A stretch of DNA of 64,000 nucleotides from Bog-793 sp963823945 (lineage in GTDB: Bacteria; Actinomycetota; Acidimicrobiia; Acidimicrobiales; Bog-793), in NCBI GenBank assembly GCA_963823945.1, contig CAWGNK010000005.1:1-64000 (forward strand), written 5' to 3'. The notes beneath the pieces are model-generated. The model worked only from the letters and a program-made list of their open reading frames with translations, made no database searches and was not told where the DNA came from. Position numbers and translations under genes: made by a program. Below are positions 1 through 9,771 of the stretch, piece by piece (position 1 is the stretch's first letter; the number at the start of each line of letters is the position of its first letter).

Positions 1-1437
1 CCGTAGGCGCTGCGCACCTCGTCGCGGGTGAGGTCGCGGTAGTCGTTGCCGTCGAGCAGGATCCGCCCGGCGTCGATCTCGTAGAAGCGGACGAGCAGGT
101 TGACGATCGTGGTCTTGCCCGCCCCGGTCGGGCCGACGATCGCCACGGTCTGGCCGGGCGAGGCGTCCAGGGTGAAGTCCTCGATGAGCGGCTTGTCGGG
201 CTCGTAGCGGAACGAGACGTGCTCGAGCTGCACGCGGCCGTCTGTCGCCGGGCTCAGCACCGCCACCGAGGACAGCTCCCGGTCGGCCGTCTCCTCGGAG
301 GCGTCGAGGAACTCGAAGACCCGCTCGGCTGAGGCGAGGCCCGACTGCAGAAGGTTCATCTGGCTGGCGATCTGGGTGATCGGCATCGTGAACTGACGCG
401 AGTACTGGATGAAGGCCTGCACGTCGCCGAGCGACATCGCGCCGGAGGCCACCCGGTAGCCGCCGAACACGGCGATCACGACGTAGTTGATGTTGGCGAG
501 GAACTGCATCGCCGGTTGGATGATCCCCGACAGGAACTGCGCCCGGAAGCTCGCGTCGAACAGGCGCCGGTTCTGGCCGCCGAACTCGTCGATCGTGGCC
601 GCGCGCCGGCCGAAGATCTGCACCAGCACGTGCCCGGTGTGGGTCTCCTCCACCAGGCCGTTCAGCGATCCCGTCCGCTTCCACTGCGCCGCGAACTGGA
701 CCTGGCTGCGGCGCGCGATGAAGAAGGTGACCCCGATGGCGCAGGGGATGACGACCACGGACACCACCGCGAGGATCGGTGAGATCCAGAACATCATCCC
801 CATCACGCCGACGACCGTCAGCACCGACGTGAGCAGCTGGCTGAGCCCCTGTTGCAAGGTCGTCGTGAGGTTGTCGATGTCGTTCGTGACCCGGCTGAGC
901 GTGTCACCGTGCGGGTGGCTGTCGAAGTACCGCAGCGGCAGGCGCGCCAGCTTCTCCTCGACCTCGCGCCGCAGCCCGGACATCGTGCGCTGGGTGATCC
1001 CCGCCATGAGGAACCCCTGGCCGTAGCTGAAGAGCGCGCCGAGCAGATAGACGCCGGCCGCCAGCCCGAGAATGAGGCCGAGGCGCGACAGATCGACGCC
1101 GTGTCCCGGGGTGAAGCTCATCCCGGAGAGCATGTCGGCGAGCTGGCGCTCGCCGTGGGCCCGCAGCTCGGCGATGGCCTGCGCCTTGGTGATCCCGGGT
1201 GCCAGCCTCCTGCCCACCACGCCGTCGAAAAGGACGTTCGTGGCGTTGCCGAGGATCTTGGGCCCGGAGACCGTGAGAGCCACCGAGATCACGCCGAGCC
1301 CGAGTGCGACGACGAGGCGGAGCCGCTCGGGCCGCAGCCGCGAGCAGGCGCCGCAGGGTGCCGCGCAGGTCCTTGGTGCGCTCCCCGGGCGCTGTGGTTC
1401 CTATCCCGCGTCGGCCCCCGGGCCGTCCCCCCATCAT
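1..1437 (-). CDS. ABC exporter half-transporter, permease + ATPase (partial, frameshifted)
   Basis: Membrane exporter subunit with a transmembrane domain followed by an ATPase domain; the window edge cuts it just after Walker A (GPTGAGKTT), so about 480 residues are visible. The protein is typical of MDR-type half-transporters that pair with the gene upstream. The start ATG overlaps the stop of that gene in an ATGA arrangement, so translational coupling is likely. Reading from this start gives an Arg/Ala-rich nonsense stretch, while the expected sequence (LRPERLRLVVALGLGVISVA) begins in another frame near 1338-1344. One extra base or two missing bases there explain this. The rest of the frame is clean to the window edge, so this is either a very recent mutation or an indel in the assembly. 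Substrate unknown. Confidence 0.85.
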
Positions 1438-3163
1438 GTGGCGGCGTCCTCACCCAGCTGGGACAGGACGATCTCCCGGTAGGCGTCGCAGCTCGACAGC
1501 AGTTCGGCGTGCGAGCCCATCCCGACGATCCGTCCGTCGTCGAGGACGATGATGTGGTCGGCGTGCATGATCGTGCTCACCCGCTGCGCCACGATGACGA
1601 CGGCGGCGTCACGCGTCGCCGTCTTGAGTGCAGCGCGCAGTCGGGCGTCGGTGGCGGCGTCGAGCGCCGAGAAGCAGTCGTCGAACAGGTAGAGCTTCGG
1701 CGTTTGACCAGCGCCCGGGCGATCGACAGGCGCTGGCGCTGGCCCCCGGAGACGTTCGTTCCGCCCTGGTCGATCGGTGCCGCGAGGTCCCCGGGCATCG
1801 AGGCGACGAAGTCGCGCGCTTGGGCTATCTCCAGGGCATGCCACAGCTCGGCGTCGCTCGCCTCGGGCCGCCCGTACCGCAGGTTGTCGGCGACCGTCCC
1901 GCTGAAGAGGAACGCCGTCTGCGGGACGAGCCCGATCGAGCTCCAGAGCTCCTCGAGATCCTGCTCCCGGACGTCGACGCCGTCGACGAGCACGATGCCG
2001 CTCGTCGGGTCGAAAAAGCGCGGGATGAGGTTGAGCAGCGTCGTCTTGCCGCTGCCCGTCCCGCCGATGACGGCGCTCGTCTCGCCCGGCCGCAGCGTGA
2101 ACGAGAGGTCCGTCAGCACGGGCTCGCCCCCGGGGTAGCCGAAGGTGACACTGCGGAACTCCACGGTGCCGGTCGGCCGCGCCGGGTGGACGGGACTTGC
2201 CGGGTCCATCACCGAAGGCTCGGTGTCCAGCACCTGCGTGATGCGCTCGGCGCTGGCGACGGCCCGGGGGGCGAGAATCGCCATCATCACCGCCATCATC
2301 ACGGCCAGCAGGATCTGCAGGATGTAGGCGAGGAAGGCGGTGAGATTGCCGATCGGGATCGATCCCTCGCCCACCAGTCGACCGCCGAACCACAGCACGG
2401 CGACGCTGGAGAGGTTCAGGATGACCATCAGCGCCGGCAGGGTGAGGGCGAAGATCCGGTTCACCCGCAGGGCGGTCGAGGTGAGGTTGGCGTTCGCCTC
2501 CCCGAAGCGTTCTCGCTCGGTTGCGTTGCGGACGAAGGCGCGGATGACCCGGACCCCGGTGATCTGCTCCCGCAGGACCTGGTTGATCCGGTCGATCCGG
2601 ACCTGCATGACGCGGAACTGCGGCACGACGAGTGTCATCACGGTGCCGATGAAAAGCGCCATCACGGGCACGGCGACCACCAGCAGGAGCGACAGGCTTC
2701 CGCCCTCGCGGACGGCGAGCACGACGCCCCCGACGCTCATGATGGGGGCGATCACCATGAGCGTCAGCGCCACCTGCAGGAAGATCTGGACCTGCTGGAC
2801 GTCGTTGGTGTTGCGGGTGATGAGCGACGGCGTGCCGAAATGGTTCATCTCGCGGGCAGAGAAGCCCTGGACACGGGTGAAGACGGCGCCCCGGATATCG
2901 GCGCCGACCCCCATCGACACGCGTGACGCCCAGTACACGGCCACGATCGAAACGACGCCGAGGACCAGGGTGATGGCGAGCATGACGCCGCCGGTCGTCA
3001 CGATGTAGTGGAGGTCTCCCTTGATGATCCCGTTGTTGATGATGTCGGCGTTGAGGTTCGGCAGGTACAGAGCCCCGGCGGTCTGGACGACCAGCAGCGC
3101 GACGATGAGGCCGACCTGGGCGAGATAGGGATGCAGGTACTTGCGCAGCAGGCCGATCAGCAC
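1434..3163 (-). CDS. ABC exporter half-transporter, permease + ATPase (frameshifted)
   Basis: Second half of a heterodimeric ABC exporter, with six predicted membrane helices over roughly the first 300 residues and then a complete ATPase domain: Walker A GGTGSGKTT, Q-loop LVPQTAFLF, signature VSGGQRQRLSIARAL, and LYLFDDCFSALD as Walker B with D-loop. The frame breaks inside the ATPase domain at about 1698-1704. Frame 1 runs to a stop at 1577 with unrelated sequence, while Walker B, the H-loop region (VIVAQRVST) and the C-terminus continue in another frame to 1434. Restoring one C in the CGCCG run gives RALVKRPKLYLF and a normal protein of about 576 residues. Two adjacent genes each with one indel suggest consensus errors or a decaying operon. 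Start chosen at MLIGLLRKYL. Confidence 0.85.
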
Positions 3164-3378
3164 GGCCGGCCGTCCCGGATCTCACCGAGCGCCGTCATGA
3201 CGCTGTGGGTCCCGTCCCTCGTGGAGGCCGTCATCGTGGGTTGTTCGGTTCGATCGCGACGACCTCGGGCGCGGTTCTGACAGGCTGTGCGCAGATACCG
3301 TATCCGGATCTCGGGATCCCGCTGGGCCGGGTGGCCGGGCCGGGACCCGAGCGTCGTAGAGTTCCAGGCGGTGCGCCC

Positions 3379-4365
3379 ATGAACCAGGAGAGCTACACAC
3401 TCGCGGGATCCACCGTCACGATCCCCGCCCTCGGCGTCGGGACCTGGGCGTGGGGCGATCTGATGACCTGGGGCATGGGCGGGTACGACGCCGATCTCAC
3501 GCGCGCCTCGATCGAGGAGGCGTGGGGGGCCTCGATCGACGCCGGTGTCACGCTGTTCGACACCGCAGAGATCTACGGCCGCGGCGAGAGCGAGCGCATC
3601 CTCGGTGCGATGCTGGCCGGCGACCCGCGAAGGGCCGCGACCGCCATCATCGCCACCAAGTTCCTGCCGTATCCGTGGAAGCTGCGGGTCGTCCGGGCGT
3701 TGTCGAAGTCCCTGCGGGAATCGCTGCGCCGCCTGGGTCTTCCGGCGGTCGACCTCTACCAGATCCACGGCCCGATCAGTCTTCGTTCCCATGCCGAACT
3801 GGCCGATGCGCTGGCCGCGGCGCACGAGGCTGGACTCGTTAGAGCGGTCGGCGTGTCGAACTATTCGGCCGCCGAGACCCGGTCGATGGATGCCGAGCTG
3901 CGCCAACGGGGCATGCGGCTTGCCACCAACCAGATCGAGTTCTCCCTCCTGCGCCGTACTCCTGAGACGAATGGTCTGCTTGACGTGTGCAAGGAGCTGG
4001 GTGTCGTGCCGATCGCCTACTCGCCGCTCGGGCAGGGCCGGCTCACGGGCAAGTACTCGGTCTCGGTCCCTCCGCCCAAGGGAAGGAACTTCGGCCGCTA
4101 CCCGATGGCAGTTGTCGGGGATGTTGTCGCCGAGCTGAGGCGCATCGGCGAGAAGCACGGAGGCAGGACGCCGGGTCAGGTGGCTCTGAACTGGGTGATC
4201 GCCAAGGGCGCCGTGCCGATTCCGGGCGCCAAGAACCGGCGTCAGGCGGAGGACAACGCCGGGGCCCTCGGCTGGAGCATGGACGACGAGGATCTCGTGC
4301 GGCTCGACCAGGCAGCCCTCCCCGGCGTGAAGGGCGCCCGGAGCCGTATCTGGCAACACGGCTGA
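3379..4365 (+). CDS. Aldo/keto reductase
   Basis: NADPH-dependent oxidoreductase of the aldo/keto reductase superfamily, 328 residues as a TIM barrel, which is the usual length. The catalytic tetrad is visible: D61 and Y66 in FDTAEIYG, K94 in ATKF and H130 in YQIHGP. The cofactor region near the C-terminus (IPGAKNRRQAEDN) is the family's NADP-binding loop. Substrate cannot be predicted. The ATG at 3379 is chosen because homology to the family starts there; the longer in-frame extension upstream looks like noncoding sequence. It is divergent from the ABC genes and followed by an inverted repeat. Confidence 0.9.
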   Translation: MNQESYTLAGSTVTIPALGVGTWAWGDLMTWGMGGYDADLTRASIEEAWGASIDAGVTLFDTAEIYGRGESERILGAMLAGDPRRAATAIIATKFLPYPWKLRVVRALSKSLRESLRRLGLPAVDLYQIHGPISLRSHAELADALAAAHEAGLVRAVGVSNYSAAETRSMDAELRQRGMRLATNQIEFSLLRRTPETNGLLDVCKELGVVPIAYSPLGQGRLTGKYSVSVPPPKGRNFGRYPMAVVGDVVAELRRIGEKHGGRTPGQVALNWVIAKGAVPIPGAKNRRQAEDNAGALGWSMDDEDLVRLDQAALPGVKGARSRIWQHG

Positions 4366-4369
4366 GCCG

Positions 4370-4415
4370 CGAGGTCCCAGCGAGCCGGACCGGCGGCGCG
4401 CCGCGAGGGACCTCG
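4370..4415. terminator. Inverted repeat after aldo/keto reductase gene
   Basis: CGAGGTCCC at 4370-4378 pairs perfectly with GGGACCTCG at 4407-4415, with a GC-rich loop. It starts five bases after the stop codon. No T-run follows, which is common for actinobacterial terminators. The rest of 4416-4664 shows no gene. Confidence 0.5.
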
Positions 4416-4664
4416 GAGCATTCAGAGTCCTTGCCGTCGCTGGTGATGCCTCCGCGGCGCGCGCCACCCTCCCCGGACATGTCCGAGTCCGTCACGCCGC
4501 CCGACAAGCTGAGCTGCCCGCCGCCCCGGGGAAATGGGAGGAGGCGGTGCACGGCGAAGCGAGCAATGGAGAAGCAGATTGGGGTCACAAGCGTCAGTAT
4601 GCACGCGACCGGCTCACCTCCATAATTCGCGGCGCCCACTTTCGCCTGTGATACGTTCGATTCG

Positions 4665-5465
4665 ATGCGCGAAAAGGCGCCATATTCCCGGTATCTCCAT
4701 CCGCGCGCGGACCCCTCTCCGGATGCCGATGTGCACAGTCACGGCCTCGAGGTGGCCGCGGATGTGTCCTCGGCGTACCACGCCTGGATCGCGGGGATCT
4801 GCAAGGGACATCTGGGTCGCACCGTGCTGGAGGTTGGCGCCGGCCAAGGTGCGATATCCCGCTACCTGTTCGATTCGGCGGACCGCTACGTCGCCAGCGA
4901 CATGTCGGCGGACTGTGTCGAGGCGCTGCGCCGGCGGTTCGCCGGAGCGGCGAATATCTCGGTCATCTCCTTCGACCTGCGCACGGACGAACTGGACGAG
5001 ACATTCGACTCGGTCGTGCTCTTCAACGTTCTCGAGCATATTTTTGACGATGAACTGGCCTTGCGGAAGCTCGCCCGCTATCTGAACCCGGGTGGCAATA
5101 TCATCATTTACGTTCCCGCATACAACTGGCTATACGGGGATTGGGATCGTCGCATAGGGCATTGCCGGCGCTACAACCCCAAATCGCTGTCCGGTGTCAT
5201 CGCGGAAGCGGACCTGGCGGTGAGCGAGATCCGCTATGTCAACGCGATCGGCATTCCCGCTTGGTTCGCCTTCTCCCGGCTCGGAATACGATCCCGGGCG
5301 CGGCAGGCGGATGGCGCCCCGCCGAGAGGCGAGTTGCGGCTCTGGGACAGGTTCGTCGTGCCCCCGGCGAAGTTGGTCGAGTCCCGCGTGCGGCTGCCGA
5401 TCGGGCTGAACATCCTCGCGATTGCAGCGCTGCCGCCCGCCGCCCGCCCTCAGACGCGATCCTGA
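4665..5465 (+). CDS. Class I SAM-dependent methyltransferase
   Basis: 266-residue methyltransferase. The SAM-binding glycine motif is VLEVGAGQGAISRYL at about residues 48-62, motif II is VASDMS, and the motif IV region is VVLFNVLEHIFDD. The C-terminal half (IIYVPAYNWLYGDWDRRIGH, then RRYNPKSL) matches methyltransferases often found with sugar- or lipid-modifying genes. The acceptor is unknown. It stands alone with about 300 bp of empty sequence upstream, and the IS inserted about 220 bp downstream. Confidence 0.85.
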   Translation: MREKAPYSRYLHPRADPSPDADVHSHGLEVAADVSSAYHAWIAGICKGHLGRTVLEVGAGQGAISRYLFDSADRYVASDMSADCVEALRRRFAGAANISVISFDLRTDELDETFDSVVLFNVLEHIFDDELALRKLARYLNPGGNIIIYVPAYNWLYGDWDRRIGHCRRYNPKSLSGVIAEADLAVSEIRYVNAIGIPAWFAFSRLGIRSRARQADGAPPRGELRLWDRFVVPPAKLVESRVRLPIGLNILAIAALPPAARPQTRS

Positions 5466-5745
5466 GGGAGCCCGCACCTCTGTAGCTGGCCCGGAGACGA
5501 AGCCGTCGAGAGTGCCGCCCCAGCCACGGGACCGAAAGCACCCGGGGCAGTCGCCGCGAACCACCGTCGCGGTTCAAACCGCCGCCCGCGGCCGCCGCTG
5601 GCGTGCCGTCAGAGTTGTCATCTCGGCGGGAGTAGCCAGTTCCAGACGATCGTGACGGCGGGTTGCCGGGTGTGGGCACGCTGACCGGAGTTCAGCGTCT
5701 GTTTCGCGAATGTGCTGGTAGCGGTGGCGCGACAGACAGTTGTTT

Positions 5746-5768
5746 CCCCTACGCGTCACGTGTAGGGG
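5746..5768. terminator. IS-internal hairpin after transposase stop
   Basis: CCCCTACGCG, a TCA loop, then CGTGTAGGGG, ending 4 bp downstream of the transposase stop codon (minus strand). One base differs from copy 2, where the stem is perfect. It probably terminates transposase transcription or blocks outside read-through. Confidence 0.6.
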
Positions 5769-5772
5769 CTGC

Positions 5773-7485
5773 TCAGGAGAGTTTGGCTCTTCCCCAGGTC
5801 GAGTCCTCGACCCGGAACGCGTCGAGGATCTGGCGCTGCAGTTTGTCGGGCCGGTCGACGAGCTCGATGTCGCGTCCGGCGTGGAGGTGGTGCCGGCGGA
5901 TCTTCCCGAGCTCGGCGAGGGCGCGGCGCGGTGTCATCGTCTGTTCGGGCAGATCGGGGTCTTTCAGCTGAGCGGCTGCGAGATCGTCGCCCATCACCGC
6001 CTCGATCACCGCGGCGATCACGCACAGGGCGATGTGGGCGCGGACACGCTCCTCGAGTCGGTGGTGGACGGGACGAAGACCGAGGAAGTCCTTCATCACG
6101 CGGAATCTGCGCTCGACGTTCTGGAGCATCTTGTAGTGCCGCACGATGTCGGTCACCGACGCCTCCTTGGGGCTGAGCGACGTGACGAGCACGTAGCGAC
6201 CGGCGAGGAGCTTCTCCTCGTAGGAGAGCGCCTCCTCGTCGAAGCGCCAGGAAAAGACGCCGTGCCGGATCGTCACGGCAAAGCACCGCCCGACGCCCGA
6301 GTCCCGCAGGATGCGGTCCGCGGCGGCACCGATCTTCGCCGGGTCGACGAGCTTTCCCGCCCGCACGCGATCGGCGAGCGTGATGAGCTTGGACTCCACC
6401 CGGACGAGGAGCTCCTCGCGTCGCCGATCGTCGCGTGCCTTTCGCTCGGCTGATGACACCGCGACGAATCGCCGTCCGCCATGGTTCACCTCGAAGGCCT
6501 TCGTTCCCGCAAAGCCCGGCACCGCGCTCCACGTGTTGTCGCCGACAGCTGCGGCGCGCTCGAGGACTGCCGCGACGTCGCCGTCGTGGTGGAGTCGTGT
6601 GGCGAGCACGTGGTCGAAGCCGGCTGCCGCGACGTCGGCGAGGTTCTGCTCGGAAATGAGGCCCCGGTCGGCGACGAGCGCGATCCGACCGACGCCGAAG
6701 CGCGCTTGGTAGTCGGCCATCACCTGTTGAAGCGTCGTCGAGTCCCGGGTGTTGCCGGGAAAGACGTAGTGGGCGATCGGGATCCCGTTGCCCGTCACGA
6801 GCAGGCCGATCACGACCTGGGGGCGGTCGCCCCTCTTGTCACGGCTGTAGCCGTAGGCACGGGAGGAGAAATCCTCGGAGGGCCCACGGCTCGTCTCGAA
6901 ATACGTCGAGGTCAAGTCGTAGAGGGCGAGGCGGAGGTCGAGGTTCGACAGGTCCGTCAGCCGTCGGTAGAGGACCTCCTCGGTCGCTTCCTTTTGCTCG
7001 GCGATCACGTCGAGGGCGCGGTAGCACTGGTCGAGGAGCGGGGCGGAGACACCGTCGGGCAGCGCGACCTGGGAGAGCCATTCGAGAATGGTGTGGCGCT
7101 TGGAGGCGGGATCCAAGAGCCGGTTCGCCACCATCACGAACACCGTGTCGGCGAGGTGCTGGTGACGCCGCCCCTCACCGAGGGCTGCGAAGTGGGTGCG
7201 AAGACCGACGCGGTCGAAGTAAGAAGCGACCGCCGCAACGGCACCATAGGAAGGAGCACCCGCTCCCTCCAGCTCGTCGGACGCAATCCAGTGCTTTGTC
7301 GTGTAGCTCGAGAGCGCGGCGACGATGCGGTCGAGCTGTCCGGTCCGCTCGAGCTCACCAACCTCGCCCAAGCGGAACAGCTCCCGCTGGGTGTTCTTGC
7401 CGCCTGAGCGCACGGCTTCGACGAGCGACAGGTACGTGTAGCGCTTGTCGCCTCGCTTGCGTACCGTCCGCTTCACGTACATCAC
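5773..7485 (-). CDS. IS1634 family transposase (copy 1)
   Basis: 570-residue DDE transposase of the IS4 superfamily. Candidate catalytic residues are D190 (LYDLTSTYFE), D273 (LVADRGLIS) and E458 in the YKMLQNVERRFRVMK block, the family's Y-x-x-R/E-x-x-K-like C1 region. The N-terminus (MMYVKRTVRKRGDKRYTYL) is typical of IS1634 members. It is full length and uninterrupted, so probably active. The start lies just inside the IS left end, with an AT-rich leader at 7490-7540. Confidence 0.93.
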   Translation of the reverse strand: MMYVKRTVRKRGDKRYTYLSLVEAVRSGGKNTQRELFRLGEVGELERTGQLDRIVAALSSYTTKHWIASDELEGAGAPSYGAVAAVASYFDRVGLRTHFAALGEGRRHQHLADTVFVMVANRLLDPASKRHTILEWLSQVALPDGVSAPLLDQCYRALDVIAEQKEATEEVLYRRLTDLSNLDLRLALYDLTSTYFETSRGPSEDFSSRAYGYSRDKRGDRPQVVIGLLVTGNGIPIAHYVFPGNTRDSTTLQQVMADYQARFGVGRIALVADRGLISEQNLADVAAAGFDHVLATRLHHDGDVAAVLERAAAVGDNTWSAVPGFAGTKAFEVNHGGRRFVAVSSAERKARDDRRREELLVRVESKLITLADRVRAGKLVDPAKIGAAADRILRDSGVGRCFAVTIRHGVFSWRFDEEALSYEEKLLAGRYVLVTSLSPKEASVTDIVRHYKMLQNVERRFRVMKDFLGLRPVHHRLEERVRAHIALCVIAAVIEAVMGDDLAAAQLKDPDLPEQTMTPRRALAELGKIRRHHLHAGRDIELVDRPDKLQRQILDAFRVEDSTWGRAKLS

Positions 7486-7844
7486 CTAAAACAATACTGC
7501 AAACTGCAGCGCCAATCACGTATATGTCGCCCCTACATTTCGCTGACGGACCAGGGACCTGGCGAGGCGAACTTCCTGATCAGCGGTTTATGGCCGTCTC
7601 GAGAAGCGTTCAATCGGGGGGTTAGACGCTGAACTCCGGGCTGAGCGCCCGGGTGCGGCGATCCTGCGACGGCGACGGTCTCGGGCGGCGGAGACGCGCG
7701 CGGGGCTGGTCAATCTGTGTCAGCTACCACATTGAGTGGTTGAGAGCACCACGGATTGACTAGACCCACCTGCACCAAACAGACCACCTCAAATGGCCTC
7801 AGGCGTGTCTGTGCTGGTGATTTCCCGGGGCCGATGATGCCTGC

Positions 7845-8840
7845 GTGGGTAAGTGCATCTCGCACGATGATCACGCAGAGTGGCTACACAGGCGATGGTG
7901 CCCTGCCAAGTCCGCGTCAGATGCTGAGCACCGCCAGCCTGAGCACTCGCATCGCACCGTCCGGCGGCTCGGTCTGGGCGGAGGCGCCGCGATCGCCCTT
8001 GCCGTGGTGGTGAGCCAAATTGGCGGCCTCGGTGTCGGTGCGGCGGTGTCGTCCTCGACATTTTCCCCCGCGAGGGGGCAAGCGCCTATCTCGCTCGGTG
8101 CAGTTGGAGGGGTCTCGCACACGGCGGCTGCTTCGACACGCCGGCATCGTCGCGGGTCTGGGCATTCGTCGGCCGGATCCTCGCATTCAGCCTTGCAGGC
8201 GCAGAACCCGGGACTGTCGTCGATGAACTGGGCCGGTTACGTGCTCACGGGCAAGATCTATCGGGAGGTCAACGCCGAGTGGACGGTTCCGGCCCTCAAC
8301 TGCCGGGTCGTGCCGAACGGCAGCACCTCGGACTGGGTTGGCGTCGACGGATGGGTCCACCCCGCAAAGCTGTTCCAGGCGGGCACGTCGTCGACGTGCG
8401 CCCGTGGCGTCCAGTCGAGCTCCGTTGTTTGGAGCGATGGGGCCCTCGGTTACGCCTGGCAGGACGAGTTCACCGTGCACGCGGGTGACAGGATCTCCGC
8501 CCGGGTCGCGCAGTCCTCGTCGGGCGCTTGGAGGGCGACAGTGACGGACGAGACGACCGGTCGGAGCGCACATGCGTCTGAACCGGCCGCCTATGCCGGA
8601 GCTTCCGTCGAGTGGGTGGCCGAGGACTCCGGCATCCAGGGGAGCTCGGCCCTGGCCCCGCTGGCCGATTTTGCGAGCGTCTCCTTTGCCAATCTCCGAG
8701 TGGCCCCGACAGCGGTCCCGTCCTACGCCGACGCAATCGAGATGCTGCGCGCCAACGGCTCTGTCGTGGCATTGCCGGCACCGCTCCGGCGCCTCGGTTC
8801 GTCATATTCGTTCACCGTCGCCTACGAACGGAAAGGTTGA
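7845..8840 (+). CDS. Secreted G1 family (glutamic) peptidase, eqolisin-like
   Basis: 331-residue protein. A hydrophobic segment at about residues 42-68 acts as a signal or anchor, followed by a low-complexity linker and, from about residue 127, a peptidase G1 (A4) domain. Family landmarks are NWAGYV, AEWTVPAL, SDWVGVDGW, GDRIS and VTDETTGRS. The catalytic pair is Q178 (LFQAGT) and probably E256 (SVEWVAE). Known members are acid-active endopeptidases, best studied in fungi but also present in bacteria. The start is GTG and the true start may be later. Activity in an acidic environment is inference only. The gene sits alone between the IS and a transposase remnant. Confidence 0.8.
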   Translation: MGKCISHDDHAEWLHRRWCPAKSASDAEHRQPEHSHRTVRRLGLGGGAAIALAVVVSQIGGLGVGAAVSSSTFSPARGQAPISLGAVGGVSHTAAASTRRHRRGSGHSSAGSSHSALQAQNPGLSSMNWAGYVLTGKIYREVNAEWTVPALNCRVVPNGSTSDWVGVDGWVHPAKLFQAGTSSTCARGVQSSSVVWSDGALGYAWQDEFTVHAGDRISARVAQSSSGAWRATVTDETTGRSAHASEPAAYAGASVEWVAEDSGIQGSSALAPLADFASVSFANLRVAPTAVPSYADAIEMLRANGSVVALPAPLRRLGSSYSFTVAYERKG

Positions 8841-9018
8841 GGCCCGCCGGTCGGTCCCATTCGGGATCGCCATCGGCCTTTGCTCGCCTCTTGGTCCGAC
8901 CTTTCCTGAGATCGCTCGGAGGCTCGCTGGCAATTGAACGATTGGTGAACCCAGCCGCCAAATGACTCCTGTGTAATTTAGGCCGCCAACAGCTCGACTG
9001 ATACAACCCACGGCGACA

Positions 9019-9771
9019 ATGCGAGCCGTGGAGATCCTTCCAATCATCTCGCTCGGTTCCCAGATCACTACCGAGGCAAATGCCTACAAGTACCTGGAAG
9101 AGGCGCGCTGGGGCGACGAAGTCGCGTGCCCCCACTGTGGTGCCGAGAGCGGTCACTACTTCCTGACTCCGAAGAACGGCATTTCGCGCAAGACCAGCTC
9201 TGGCAAACAGTCCCAGCGGCGGATGTGGAAGTGCTCGGCGTGCCGCAAGACGTTTTCCGTCACAACCAAGACGATCATGCACGGAAGCCACGTGCCGCTT
9301 CGGACCTGGCTGTTCGTACTCTGTGAGCTCGCAACGAACGACAACGGCGTCGCCGCTGACGAGATCAGCCGCAGGTATGACGTCAGCTGTCGCGCGGCTT
9401 GGCAACTTACGCAGCGCATTCGCGAAGCCATGGCGCGTCTTCCTGGGGAGAGGGCCGGCACGTCGGTGGCAGAGGAGAGGCGGGTTGGCGGCGCGCCGAA
9501 GAACACGCGGACCGTCTCGCGCGATCCCGAATCGCGCCCAGGACCCACCGGTCAGACGCCCATCGTCTCTCCCGTCCACAGAGAAACTGGGACAGCGCGA
9601 GCTGCCGTCAAGCCCAGGTCGAAGTACAAGGAACCGCAGAGCATCTGTCGAGAAGGCGTGACGTTCAAGGACGCATTACGGGAGCTCATGCAGCTTCCGG
9701 TTCAACCCCGACCGAAGCGTCGTGCACAACCTGAATCGGCAACGCCGGGACAGGGTGTTTTCCGGCGATGA
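9019..9771 (+). pseudogene. IS1595-like transposase remnant with internal deletion
   Basis: The first 150 or so residues are the N-terminus of an IS1595/ISXO2-type transposase: a zinc ribbon (CPHCGAES, then WKCSACRKTFSVTT), the HVPLRTWLFVL region and the IRREAM-like helix (RIREAMARLP). The catalytic DDE core is largely absent. After VGGAPKN and PIVSPVHRETGTARA the sequence runs out of homology and ends with a tail (FKDALRELMQLP) like the family's C-terminus. The frame is open, so an in-frame internal deletion is the simplest reading. No terminal repeats were found. It is probably inactive. Confidence 0.7.

Larger units (their letters stand above)
5685..7639 (-). mobile_element. IS1634-type insertion sequence, copy 1 (1,955 bp)
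   Basis: Complete insertion sequence bounded by 16-bp terminal inverted repeats CCGGAGTTCAGCGTCT and flanked by a 5-bp target duplication GCTGA (5680-5684 and 7640-7644). It carries one transposase gene read leftward and a hairpin just after the transposase stop. A second copy of the same length lies at 29475-31429 in opposite orientation. The two differ by only a few bases seen by eye, one changing transposase residue 351 (Arg here, His there) and one in the hairpin. The intact ends and target duplication mean recent transposition. No gene is visibly interrupted here. Confidence 0.95.

Noticed and set aside
5466..5684. A gene interrupted by IS copy 1
   Set aside because: Joining the flanks after removing the IS and one GCTGA gives no open frame with protein-like sequence.
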